Assembly: GCA_039184055.1 (NCBI GenBank)
Contig: JBCDBH010000183.1
Coordinates: 1 to 11,484 of the forward strand
Length of the DNA stretch: 11,484 bases
Source: JBCDBH01 sp039184055
GTDB taxonomy: Bacteria > Acidobacteriota > Thermoanaerobaculia > Multivoradales > J023
Reading direction: 5' to 3'
Shown here: piece by piece, positions 1 to 7,086 of the stretch
How positions within the stretch are numbered: the stretch's first letter is position 1
Layout of the letters: every line of letters begins with the position of its first letter
The notes under the pieces: generated by a model
Database searches by the model: none
What the model was told of the DNA's origin: nothing
The model's input: the letters and a program-made list of their open reading frames with translations, nothing else
Made by a program: the position numbers and the translations under genes

Positions 1-645
1 ATAGAGCACGTCCAACACGCTGTCGAGACGGGGTGAGAGATCGTCGTGGGTCGGCACCACGACGTCGGGGCCGAGCTCGCGCAGGGTTCGTTTGGCGCGC
101 ACGATCCGTCCGGCGACGGTCGCCTCGCGGAGCAGGAAGGCGCGGGCGATTTCGGCGGTGCCGAGACCGACGGCGACTTTGAGGGTGAGCGCGATGCGGG
201 CTTCACGCGGCAGGGCGGGGTGACAGGTGAGAAAGAGGAGACGGAGCTCGTCGTCGCGAAAGCGCTGGTCGAGATCCTCGGCGCGGGCGCGACGTTGGAA
301 CACCCGCTCGACTTCGTCTTCTTTGTCGCGGCGGACGCCGACTCGGCGGAGACGGTCGAGCGCTTTGTTTTTCGCCACCTGGATCAGCCAGGCGCCGGGG
401 TTCTTCGGTACACCGTGAAATGGCCAGCGACGGAGCGCTTCGATCATCGCTTCTTGCACGACTTCTTCGGCGAGGTCGACGCGACCGGCACCGAGAATGC
501 GTACCAGAGTGGCGGTCATCTGGGTGGCGCGGCGCCGGAAGAGATGATCGACGAGAAGCGGGACGTCCGGGTTGGACGTCCCTGTGTTGTCGAAGGCGGT
601 GTCCGTGACCGACTCGACGTCGGGCTCAGACCGGGTCGATTTCAC
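1..645 (-). CDS. ECF42-type RNA polymerase sigma factor (DUF6596), C-terminal part outside window
   Basis: This is an extracytoplasmic-function sigma factor of the long kind paired with DGPF/YCII proteins (ECF42, DUF6596). It should direct RNA polymerase to a small set of promoters, including its own. The visible 215 residues hold a sigma-2 region at about 35-100, with ALRRWPFHGVPKNPGAWL (70-87) and KNKALDRLRR (92-101). The DUF6596 signature DDELRLLFLTCHPALP (131-146) follows and runs into a sigma-4 helix-turn-helix (about 150-190, with GLGTAEIARAF). The frame is open to base 1, ending in the conserved RLDSVLDVLY stretch; the family's C-terminal TPR-like extension (total about 400 residues) lies outside. 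I chose the GTG at 645 because it is the only in-frame start before the sigma-2 core. It overlaps the end of the YCII gene by 20 bp, which suggests translational coupling. No anti-sigma gene is visible, as is usual for this group. Family assignment is firm; the exact start is less so. Confidence 0.93.
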   Translation of the reverse strand, partial: MKSTRSEPDVESVTDTAFDNTGTSNPDVPLLVDHLFRRRATQMTATLVRILGAGRVDLAEEVVQEAMIEALRRWPFHGVPKNPGAWLIQVAKNKALDRLRRVGVRRDKEDEVERVFQRRARAEDLDQRFRDDELRLLFLTCHPALPREARIALTLKVAVGLGTAEIARAFLLREATVAGRIVRAKRTLRELGPDVVVPTHDDLSPRLDSVLDVLY

Positions 646-973
646 GGATCTCGATTTTGCCGAAGTCGAGATGGGGGCAGGTGCGCGACAGGGCGATCGC
701 ATCGTCGTAGTCGTCGGCGAGGATGCGGAAGATCCCGCCGATCACTTCTTTGGCTTCGGCGTACGGCCCGTCGGTGACCATCAGGTCGTCATCGTTCGCG
801 ACGAGCACGCGACCTTCACCGTCGACCAGCTTGGAGCCGCCTTCGAGCCGGCCCTTTTCGGCCAGATCGTTGCTCCACGCGTTGTAGCGCTCGATGATCC
901 GTTGCATGTCGTCGGGGGTGATGTCGGGTAGGGCGTCGACGGGTTCGTGGAGCAGGAGCAGGAACGATTTCAT
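626..973 (-). CDS. YCII/DGPF-domain protein, ECF42 partner
   Basis: This 115-residue cytoplasmic protein is a compact YCII-related (DGPF) domain of normal family length. The hallmark motif reads DGPYAEAKEVIGG at about residues 68-80; Tyr replaces the Phe that gives the family its name. The start MKSFLLLLHE is typical. DGPF proteins are the conserved partners of ECF42 sigma factors, but their biochemical role is not settled; modulation of the sigma factor or a small-molecule/peroxide-related activity have both been considered. Its ATG overlaps the stop of the DUF6265 gene by 4 bp (ATGA) and its 3' end overlaps the sigma gene by 20 bp, so all three are very likely one transcript. Family and start are secure; the function is inferred from context only. 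Confidence 0.92.
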   Translation of the reverse strand: MKSFLLLLHEPVDALPDITPDDMQRIIERYNAWSNDLAEKGRLEGGSKLVDGEGRVLVANDDDLMVTDGPYAEAKEVIGGIFRILADDYDDAIALSRTCPHLDFGKIEIREIDPV

Positions 974-1479
974 GGGGTGTTCTCCGATCGAGGTGAGCCG
1001 AGCGTGGTGGCGCGATAGTCGAATGTGAGCTGGACGGTGGTGGCGTCGTCACGACCTTCCTCGAAGAGGACGTCGAGTGTTTCGCCATCGAGCCGGTAGG
1101 TCAGACGTTTCCAGCCTTCGTCGTGTCGATGTTCGAATACCGCGAAACCTGGACGATGCTCGAGCAAGACGAAGACGTGGTGCTCGTCTTTGTCTTCCCA
1201 GGGCGCCAAACCGGGGCTGAAGTGGCGTAGGCGCATGACCGGCGTGCCGTCCTCGCCGGGCTCGATGAGCAGGATCTCGTAGATCGGTGAGTCATTGAGC
1301 CAGCGGAACATGCCCATCATCACGTCACCCGTCACCGGGCTCCAATACTCCTCGACGACGTTGCCGTTGCTGGCGGTGCCGTGCCAGGCACCCTCCAACC
1401 AGGCGAGGTCGTCGACCGTCGTCGCGTGAGCGGGAACGGCGAGGATCAACAGCAGCAGGACACATGACGTCATACGCAT
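970..1479 (-). CDS. Secreted DUF6265 family protein, first gene of the ECF42 operon
   Basis: This is a 169-residue protein with a clear Sec signal peptide: MRMT, a hydrophobic stretch rich in Leu, then a probable signal peptidase I site after AVPAHA (about residue 19). The mature part matches my memory of DUF6265: LAWLEGAWHG near the N-terminus, EEYWSPVTGDVMMGMFRW in the middle and LRHFSPGLAPWEDKDEHHVF later. That fold is probably a small lipocalin-like or calycin-like barrel, but no reaction is known. It is the promoter-proximal gene of the sigma-factor operon and is the likeliest effector or sensor acting outside the cytoplasm. A GAGGA ribosome-binding site lies about 7 bases before the ATG at 1479; a second ATG two codons later (1473) is an alternative. 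The DUF6265 assignment is from recognised motifs, not a search. Confidence 0.85.
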   Translation of the reverse strand: MRMTSCVLLLLILAVPAHATTVDDLAWLEGAWHGTASNGNVVEEYWSPVTGDVMMGMFRWLNDSPIYEILLIEPGEDGTPVMRLRHFSPGLAPWEDKDEHHVFVLLEHRPGFAVFEHRHDEGWKRLTYRLDGETLDVLFEEGRDDATTVQLTFDYRATTLGSPRSENTP

Positions 1480-1540
1480 CGGCGGTTCCTCGTGTCCGCG
1501 GCCGGGCTTCGTTGCCCGTGTACCGCGTTCTCACCCTGTA

Positions 1541-1567
1541 GACGTGCGTGCGGTCGCGGAATCGACA
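1541..1567 (-). promoter_or_regulatory. Candidate ECF42-dependent autoregulatory promoter
   Basis: Read on the minus strand, TGTCGA (1567-1562) and CGTC (1544-1541) are separated by 17 bases and lie about 60 bases before the ATG of the DUF6265 gene. From memory, the ECF42 promoter reported in Streptomyces venezuelae has TGTCGA at -35 and CG(A/T)C at -10, so both boxes match. This fills the 113-bp gap between murI and the sigma operon, where no other gene is visible. The match is by eye and short, so it could be chance. Confidence 0.55.
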
Positions 1568-1592
1568 GCGGTGTGAAAAAAACTTCGATTGT

Positions 1593-2377
<785 letters not shown>

Positions 2378-2381
<4 letters not shown>

Positions 2382-2965
2382 GGCGTGGCGATCATCGATC
2401 GATCCGGGGCGATCGGCTCGCTGGTGTCGATATGACCCGCGAAGGTCAGAGGTTGACGACCGTTCCACATCGGCGCCACCGCGGTGACGCCGGGCACGTT
2501 CTCGCTCACGGTGTTGACCAGGCTGTAGAGCATGGTGAACTCGTACGCCGAGCCGACTGAAGGGATCGGTTGATCCTCGGGTAGACGGAGGTCGACGAAG
2601 GCCACGCCGTCGTCGAGCAGCCATACACCACCGAGCTCGACGTTGGTCGGGAGCGCGGGCATGAGGCTGGGTTGCGTGGGACCGGCGAGCAGCAGGGTCA
2701 GGACTTCGTTCGCCAATCGCGTCGGGTCGTCATGGGCTGGGATCTCGCTACGCTCGCCGTGCAGTCGGCCGTCACTGCCCGCGAAGTAGATCACCACCTC
2801 ACGCCGGTTCTCGGCGGGTTGCTCGGCGATCGGCGTGTCCTCGGCGACCACGGGTGGGAGGTCTTCGGCCTGGCGCCGCTGTTGCGTGGTCAGCCAGGCG
2901 CTGAACGCGGCGACTCCGATCAGCGCGATCACCAACAAGACGATCCACAGGACGCGGTTTTTCAC
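2378..2965 (-). CDS. Membrane-anchored GerMN-domain protein
   Basis: This 195-residue protein has one N-terminal hydrophobic segment (about residues 5-25) with no lipobox or clear cleavage site, so it is probably an inner-membrane protein with a periplasmic domain. After a Pro/Glu-rich linker (about 35-55), a GerMN domain covers about 57-175, with LANEVLTLLLAGP, GVAFVDLRLP and SAYEFTMLYSLVNTV. GerMN is named from the sporulation protein GerM of Bacillus but also occurs widely in non-sporulating bacteria, often beside an amidase; it is thought to bind peptidoglycan or help wall hydrolases. The start is a GTG at 2965 that overlaps the amidase stop by 4 bp, behind a GGGGAG ribosome-binding sequence. 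Its end overlaps murI by 4 bp. A role assisting the upstream amidase is inference. Confidence 0.88.
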
Positions 2966-4629
2966 CGTCTCCCCTCGGGTGGGCCGCTGGTTTCCGGAGC
3001 TTCACGATTGTCGAGATTCTCGCGGGTCTCCATCTGCGTCTTGAAGCGGCTGATGGCGCGCACCAAGGCGTCGATGAGACCGTTTTGGTAGGCCGGGTCG
3101 AGGAGCTTTTCTTCTTCATCCGGATTCGAGATGAAGCCGAGCTCGACCAGGATGGCCGGCATGTCGACACCGCGCAAGACGCGGAACGGCGCCTGTTTGA
3201 CGCCTCGGTCGACCAGGCCGAGAGCCTGATTGAGCTCTTCTTGCACCAGCTTGGCGAGACGCTGGCTTTCCGCCATGTGGTACGTGTGGGCGAGATCCCA
3301 CAGGATCATCTCGAGATCATTGTGTGGGCCGCTGCCCTGATTCTCGAACGCCGCCGAGGCCGCCGCTGCTTCGTCGCTGGCTTTCTGTGCCAGAAAGTAC
3401 GTCTCGGCGCCGTGCGCGCTACGCGAGAAGCTGGCGTTCAGGTGGACCGAGATGAAGAGATCGCCTTTGTTTTCGTTGGCGAACGCTGGTCGGGCATCGT
3501 GGGGAAGATCGACGTCGCGCGACCGGGTCAAGAACACCCGGACGGGCAGCTGGCGTTCGAGCGCGCTCGCCAGACGACGACTGATGTCGAGCACGAGCTC
3601 TTTCTCCAGGGTGCCGCGCGTCCCCACCGCGCCTGCGGCGCTACCGCCGTGACCGGGATCGAGAATGATGCGTCGGATGCCGGGGGGATCACTGGTGCGC
3701 ATCGCCGGGGGTGGCTGATCGACGATGGCTTCGGGGTCGGGAGCATCGACCGGGTCGCCGGGACGGCGAATGATGTCGATGGTCAGACCGTTGTTGATCT
3801 CGCGGACACTGCCATCGGGCACGCGGGCGCCCGGAGCCAAGGTGAGCACCAGGCTGCTCGACGTGGTGGCGATCCCGTCGACCAAGGGCGAGGTGCGATC
3901 GGTGCCGGCGACTGGCTGCGCCAGGCTGTCGCCGATCAAATTGATCTCGAGCCGGCCAGGTTCTTGCTCGATGCGGTATCGAGGCAGCGCTGAAAAGAGG
4001 AGGCGGACCGTGGTGAGCTCGATGCCGGTCTGGCGATGATCGAGCGCAATGCGGGCGTCGACCAGTCGTGCCACGTCCCGGGTCGCGGTCAGGCGTCCGG
4101 TGGCGCCATCCCAAGCGAAGACGTAGCCCAGGTCGTCGCCAAACGTGCGCGCGAAGAAGTCGATCGGGACGTGAACGCCTTCGAGGCCGAGCACCGGCGT
4201 GCGCGACAGGCTCAGAAAGTCATCGCTCCCGTCGCCCTCGAGGACCACGGCCACCGGGCTTTCCGGGCCCACGGTGACCTGCTTGCCGCCGGTCATGAGC
4301 ACCGAGTGACTCTTGCCGAGCGGGCCGACACGGACCTCCGCGCCGAGCAATCGGGCGAGCGGGCGAAGGGCGAAGAGCGGTCCCTGGGGGGTGATGGTGT
4401 AGGGCAGGGTGACTTCGCCCCGCGCTTCCACGCTGGCGGTACCCGTACCGGTCGGGAAAGTAGGCGCCTCGTCGTCCTGCGCCACGACGGCGTGGGTGAG
4501 CACGAGGGTGACGATCAGCGCGCAGAGGAGACCTGCGATGCGGAGAAGTGGTCGTATCACGATGGAGTGAGTCTCGAGAGCTCGGAAAGACCCGGGAAGC
4601 ATAACAGAGCGAGAGGGGTTGAACCGCAT
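2962..4629 (-). CDS. N-acetylmuramoyl-L-alanine amidase, AmiC/Amidase_3 type with N-terminal stalk and AMIN-like domains
   Basis: This exported zinc amidase should cut the bond between MurNAc and L-Ala in peptidoglycan, as in cell separation or wall turnover. The 555-residue reading has a hydrophobic signal segment (about 27-50), a copper-amine-oxidase-N-like domain (about 63-185), an AMIN-like beta domain (about 190-290), a Pro/Asp linker, and a C-terminal Amidase_3 domain (about 319-535). The zinc ligands are visible as His327 (DPGHGG), Glu342 (TLEKE) and His396 (SVHLNAS), with catalytic Glu496 in VELGFISN. The insert around 430-455 (HNDLEMILWDLAH) resembles the regulatory helix of AmiC-like enzymes. 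The start is uncertain: the ATG at 4629 has AGAAGG only 2 bases away and overlaps a likely tRNA promoter, while the GTG at 4560 would give a classic signal peptide (MIRPLLRIAG...AVVAQ). It leads the operon with GerMN and murI. Confidence 0.93.
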   Translation of the reverse strand: MRFNPSRSVMLPGSFRALETHSIVIRPLLRIAGLLCALIVTLVLTHAVVAQDDEAPTFPTGTGTASVEARGEVTLPYTITPQGPLFALRPLARLLGAEVRVGPLGKSHSVLMTGGKQVTVGPESPVAVVLEGDGSDDFLSLSRTPVLGLEGVHVPIDFFARTFGDDLGYVFAWDGATGRLTATRDVARLVDARIALDHRQTGIELTTVRLLFSALPRYRIEQEPGRLEINLIGDSLAQPVAGTDRTSPLVDGIATTSSSLVLTLAPGARVPDGSVREINNGLTIDIIRRPGDPVDAPDPEAIVDQPPPAMRTSDPPGIRRIILDPGHGGSAAGAVGTRGTLEKELVLDISRRLASALERQLPVRVFLTRSRDVDLPHDARPAFANENKGDLFISVHLNASFSRSAHGAETYFLAQKASDEAAAASAAFENQGSGPHNDLEMILWDLAHTYHMAESQRLAKLVQEELNQALGLVDRGVKQAPFRVLRGVDMPAILVELGFISNPDEEEKLLDPAYQNGLIDALVRAISRFKTQMETRENLDNREAPETSGPPEGRR

Positions 4630-4648
4630 GGCCTTCTACTTGTACACT
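4619..4648 (+). promoter_or_regulatory. Candidate sigma-70 promoter of tRNA-Glu
   Basis: TTGAAC (4619-4624) and TACACT (4643-4648) are 18 bases apart and read toward the tRNA gene, with a GC-rich stretch (ACCGGCCC) just after the -10 as often seen at stable-RNA promoters. Transcription would start near 4655, leaving a leader of about 43 bases. It lies over the first codons of the longest amidase reading, which argues for a shorter amidase gene. Found by eye. Confidence 0.5.
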
Positions 4649-4697
4649 ACCGGCCCGTTTGGGCGACTGATGATTTGTCGCCTTGGGACGAGTCAAC

Positions 4698-4773
4698 GGC
4701 GCGTTCGTCTAGGGGTCCAGGACGCCGGCCTCTCACGCCGGTAACACGGGTTCGAATCCCGTACGCGCTGCCA
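4698..4773 (+). tRNA. tRNA-Glu (anticodon CUC)
   Basis: The 76-base cloverleaf includes an encoded 3' CCA (4771-4773). The acceptor stem GGCGCGT pairs with ACGCGCT, with a G-U at the first pair. The anticodon arm is CCGGC-CTCTCAC-GCCGG, giving anticodon CTC, which reads GAG. The T arm is ACGGG-TTCGAAT-CCCGT, with the standard TTCGAAT loop. The body matches the usual bacterial tRNA-Glu pattern (TTCGTCTAG, CCAGGAC, GGTAACA). GAG is a frequent codon in the neighbouring genes. A strong hairpin terminator follows 43 bases later, so it looks like a single-gene unit. Confidence 0.97.
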
Positions 4774-4815
4774 AGCCTCGCTGACCGCTCGGTTGGCATC
4801 GGTACGAGCTTCGGC

Positions 4816-4858
4816 TACAAAAAACGCGGATCGCCTGTTGCGATCCGCGTTTTTTGTA
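4816..4858. terminator. Rho-independent terminator after tRNA-Glu (symmetrical)
   Basis: A perfect 19-bp inverted repeat (4816-4834 with 4840-4858) encloses a 5-base loop CTGTT. The core GC-rich stem is CGCGGATCGC, flanked by A6 on the left and T6 on the right, so it can stop transcription from either direction. It ends the tRNA transcript and would also stop leftward transcription from the efflux side. Confidence 0.92.
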
Positions 4859-4913
4859 GAGCGAATCCCTCTATCTTCTTGCTTTCAGCTTCGAGTCTTC
4901 TGTTCTTTGAGGT

Positions 4914-4950
4914 GACGACCGCGCTTTGCTCGGTCGTCCTTTGTTTGTTG
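4914..4950 (+). terminator. Weak hairpin with T-rich tail
   Basis: GACGACCG (4914-4921) and CGGTCGTC (4931-4938) form an 8-bp stem around a 9-base loop, followed by CTTTGTTTGTT. It may be a second, weaker terminator insulating the region. The right arm shares CGGTCGTC with the TetR boxes, so it might also be a degenerate operator half. Low certainty. Confidence 0.35.
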
Positions 4951-4952
4951 GG

Positions 4953-4983
4953 TTGACTGTTTTGATGACGGTCGTCATATAAT
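4953..4983 (+). promoter_or_regulatory. Candidate promoter P1 with embedded operator O1
   Basis: TTGACT (4953-4958) and TATAAT (4978-4983) are near-consensus sigma-70 boxes, reading rightward, with a rather long 19-base spacer. The spacer contains the palindromic box ATGACG-GT-CGTCAT (4965-4978), placed so that a bound repressor would block RNA polymerase. Transcription would start near 4990 and run through the fold-back element into tetR, about 310 bases away. Confidence 0.5.
4965..4978. promoter_or_regulatory. Operator O1, putative TetR site
   Basis: ATGACG and CGTCAT are perfect inverted arms around GT. The same 15 bases GATGACGGTCGTCAT occur again at 5249-5263 in front of tetR, and both copies continue with NTAA. 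Exact repetition of a palindrome in front of a TetR gene makes it the likely binding site of that repressor. Assignment is inference from position and symmetry. Confidence 0.65.
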
Positions 4984-4994
4984 TTTGGTGTTGG

Positions 4995-5179
4995 CTAGCC
5001 CGCATGTCTCACCAAACGTCGTAGCGATGCTTGGAAACGTGCGTGAGATCTGGGCAGCGCAGTGATGAGCGACCGGAGGCGTACCCAAAGGTACGTCGAG
5101 GAAGCGAAGAGCGAGCACGTCCAGAGATTGCGTGCGTTTCCGAGCCGCAGCCGACGGGCTGGTGAGACATGCGGGCTAG
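4995..5179. repeat. 185-bp fold-back (MITE/REP-like) element
   Basis: Perfect 20-bp terminal inverted repeats lie at 4995-5014 (starting CTAGCCCGCATG) and 5160-5179 (ending CATGCGGGCTAG). Inside, the arms remain similar: the left has GGAAACGTGCGTGAGATCTGG and the reverse complement of the right has GGAAACGCACGCAATCTCTGG. The centre is a tight hairpin GTACC-CAAA-GGTAC at 5081-5094, so the whole element is one imperfect palindrome centred near 5087. It has no credible gene. The outermost CTAG on each side may be a 4-bp target duplication, but being itself palindromic this cannot be decided. It resembles a non-autonomous insertion element or a large REP-like hairpin; no transposase is present in the window. 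Confidence 0.85.
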
Positions 5180-5220
5180 ATCCAGGTCGCTAGGTTTTGC
5201 GAAAGAGAAGGTGTTGGGGC

Positions 5221-5250
5221 TTGGTTCGTGGTTGTTTTGGCTCGTATAGA
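5221..5250 (+). promoter_or_regulatory. Candidate promoter P2 of the tetR-efflux operon
   Basis: TTGGTT (5221-5226) and TATAGA (5245-5250) are 18 bases apart. Operator O2 begins at the last base of the -10 and covers the expected start point near 5257, the usual layout for an autorepressed TetR gene. The start codon of tetR lies about 40 bases further on. Box quality is moderate. Confidence 0.5.
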
Positions 5251-5263
5251 TGACGGTCGTCAT
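5250..5263. promoter_or_regulatory. Operator O2, putative TetR site next to tetR
   Basis: This is the second copy of ATGACG-GT-CGTCAT, 35 bases before the tetR start codon. Its centre is 285 bp from that of O1, close to 27 helical turns, so two bound repressors could face the same side of the DNA. Binding by the adjacent TetR protein is inferred. Confidence 0.7.
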
Positions 5264-5297
5264 GTAAGCGGATGGGAATGGCTGGAAGGAGGTTGTC

Positions 5298-5930
5298 ATG
5301 AGGTATCCACCGGAGCAGAAGGCGGAGACGCGACGGGCGATTTTGGAGGCGGCGGGACGGGTGTTTCGGCGTCGGGGGTATCAGGGGGGTGGGGTGGATG
5401 CGGTGATGAAGGAGGCGGGGCTTACGCATGGGGGGTTTTATGCGCATTTTCGGAATAAGGAGGCGTTGCTCGGCGAGGCGGTGCTGGATGCGATGTGGGC
5501 GATGCGGGAGGAGCACGGGCGGTGGACGGAGGGAGAGTCGGGTGAGGGGTGGGTGCGGGCGTTTGTGGATGGGTATGTGAGTCGAGGGCATGTGGCGGCG
5601 GTGGAGGGCGGGTGCCCGGTGCCGACTCTTGTGTCGGAGCTGGGCCGGGTGAAGGAGGGGCCTCGGGAGAGTTTTGAGCGGGGGCTTGCGGTGTGGGCGG
5701 GGGATGTGGCCGAGCAGTTGGAGGGGCCGGAGACGGAGCGGGAGGCGATGGCGATGGGGGTGATTGCGAGTTGTGTCGGGGCGATTGCGCTGGCTCGGGC
5801 GGTGGCGGACGAGACGGTGGCGGATCGGGTGCTCGCGGGAGCACGGGAGCTTGTGATGGCGGCGGTGAAAGGCATGACGGATGAGGCGTCGGTGGCTGGC
5901 GCTGAGGAGGTGGGTGATGAGTCGGTCTGA
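5298..5930 (+). CDS. TetR/AcrR-family transcriptional repressor of the efflux operon
   Basis: This is a 210-residue regulator of normal TetR length. The N-terminal DNA-binding domain spans about residues 8-58: AILEAAGRVFRRRGYQGGGV, then the recognition part VMKEAGLTHGGFYAHFRNKEALL. The all-helical C-terminal part should bind the inducer and form the dimer; it contains the GCPVPTLVSELGR stretch seen in many AcrR-like regulators. The start is secure, with AAGGAGGT (5286-5293) 5 bases before the ATG. The gene leads the efflux operon and overlaps the adaptor gene by 14 bp, so it is transcribed with the pump it probably controls; two identical palindromes upstream are the likely operators. Codons end strongly in G (GTG, GCG, GGG), unlike the C-rich third positions of much of the permease gene. 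The inducing compound cannot be told from the sequence. Confidence 0.93.
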   Translation: MRYPPEQKAETRRAILEAAGRVFRRRGYQGGGVDAVMKEAGLTHGGFYAHFRNKEALLGEAVLDAMWAMREEHGRWTEGESGEGWVRAFVDGYVSRGHVAAVEGGCPVPTLVSELGRVKEGPRESFERGLAVWAGDVAEQLEGPETEREAMAMGVIASCVGAIALARAVADETVADRVLAGARELVMAAVKGMTDEASVAGAEEVGDESV

Positions 5931-7086
5931 GGTGACGGCGATAGGCGATGGAGAGTCTGGACGATCTCGTGGCTGGCGGGTGAGTGCTCTGGTGGCGTTG
6001 GCTGTGTTGGGCGCCTTGGTGGGTCTCGGGGTGGTGACGGGGCAGGCGCGTGACGGTGAGTCTGCGGCAGCGGAGGCGAGTCCGCTGCCGGTGACGGTGG
6101 AGGTGGCGCGGGTCGAGAGGTCGTACCGGGTCGAGGAGAGTTTTGTCGGGCGGGTGGAGGCGCGACGGTCGAGTCAGCTGGGATTCGAGCTCGGTGGTTT
6201 GGTGAAGCGGCTGACGGTCGATGAGGGTGCGGTGGTGGATCGCGGTGCGCTCTTGGCCGAGCTGGATACGGATCGATTGGAGGCGCGTCGACGGTCGCTG
6301 GTGGCGCAGCAGGATCGCGCCGAGGCGGATGCACGGTTGGCGGAGCTGACGCTGGAGCGGGTAGGCGAGGCGCGAGCGCTCGATGCGGTGTCGTCGCAGG
6401 CTCTCGATGAGGCGGAGCTCGGTTTGGCGGCGCGACGGGCGAGCGCGGCGGAGGCGGGCTCGGCGGTGGCGGAGCTGGAGGTGGAGCTCGCCAAGAGTCG
6501 GTTGACGGCACCGTATGACGCGGTGGTCGTGTCGCGGCTGGTCGACGAGGGTCAGGTGCTCGGTGCCGGGACGCCGGTGTTTCATGTGCTCGAGCGCGGT
6601 CAGCCCGAGGCGCGGGTCGGGGTGGCCGGCGGTGCGGTCGACCAGCTCGTGGTCGGGCAGGAGCATCGGGTGGTCGTGGGTGATCGGGAGGTCGTGGCGA
6701 CGGTGCGCGCGGTGTCGTCGCAGCGACGTTCCGGGACGCGGGCGGTGGAAGTGTTGCTGACGCTCGATGCCGAGCTGGTGCAGAACGGTGATGACTCGGC
6801 TCGTGCGGTGCACAGTGGCGATCTGGCGCGGTTGGTGTTGTCTCGGGATGTCGAGACTGCGGGGTTTTGGTTGCCGATGTCGGCGTTGACCGAGAGCAGT
6901 CGTGGATTGTGGGCGGTCTATGTGGTGGCGGATGGCGTGCTCGAGCGACGTGAGCTCGAGGTGCTGCACGAGGAGGCGGATCGGGTGTTCGCGCGGGGCA
7001 CGCTCGAGGATGGTGAGCGCTTTGTGCGTGGCGGGTTGCATCGCCTGGTGCCGGGACAGCGCGTGCGCGTGGAGGGTGAGTCGTGA
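5917..7086 (+). CDS. RND efflux periplasmic adaptor (membrane fusion protein)
   Basis: This 389-residue adaptor would link the inner-membrane RND pump to the outer-membrane channel. It has an N-terminal hydrophobic segment (about 20-41) with no lipobox Cys, so it is anchored by that helix or cleaved, not lipidated. The first lipoyl half is at about 84-117 (LGFELGGLVKRLTVDEGAVVDRGALLAEL), a helical hairpin at about 118-194 is rich in Ala, Glu and Arg, and the second lipoyl half follows at about 195-226 (SRLTAPYDAVVVSRLVDEGQVL). Beta-barrel and membrane-proximal domains follow. I chose the ATG at 5917 over one at 5881 because GGAGG (5906-5910) sits 6 bases before it. It overlaps tetR by 14 bp and the permease by 4 bp. 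The family is clear; the substrate is unknown. Confidence 0.94.
   Translation: MSRSEVTAIGDGESGRSRGWRVSALVALAVLGALVGLGVVTGQARDGESAAAEASPLPVTVEVARVERSYRVEESFVGRVEARRSSQLGFELGGLVKRLTVDEGAVVDRGALLAELDTDRLEARRRSLVAQQDRAEADARLAELTLERVGEARALDAVSSQALDEAELGLAARRASAAEAGSAVAELEVELAKSRLTAPYDAVVVSRLVDEGQVLGAGTPVFHVLERGQPEARVGVAGGAVDQLVVGQEHRVVVGDREVVATVRAVSSQRRSGTRAVEVLLTLDAELVQNGDDSARAVHSGDLARLVLSRDVETAGFWLPMSALTESSRGLWAVYVVADGVLERRELEVLHEEADRVFARGTLEDGERFVRGGLHRLVPGQRVRVEGES

Noticed and set aside
4698..4773. tRNA-Glu as an integration site for a mobile island
   Set aside because: I saw no second copy of the tRNA 3' end and no integrase gene in the window, so there is no direct support for an attachment site.
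4036..4956. 306-codon plus-strand open frame running through the tRNA and terminator
   Set aside because: It crosses a certain tRNA gene and a terminator and is antisense to the amidase.
5009..5299. 96-codon open frame on the minus strand across the fold-back element
   Set aside because: It is made almost wholly from the palindromic repeat and the operator region, has no ribosome-binding site, and resembles the spurious proteins often annotated in repeats.
5422..7041. 539-codon open frame antisense to tetR and the adaptor
   Set aside because: The translation is low-complexity Pro/Arg/His/Ser, typical of the antisense of a high-GC gene; the plus-strand genes explain the region fully.
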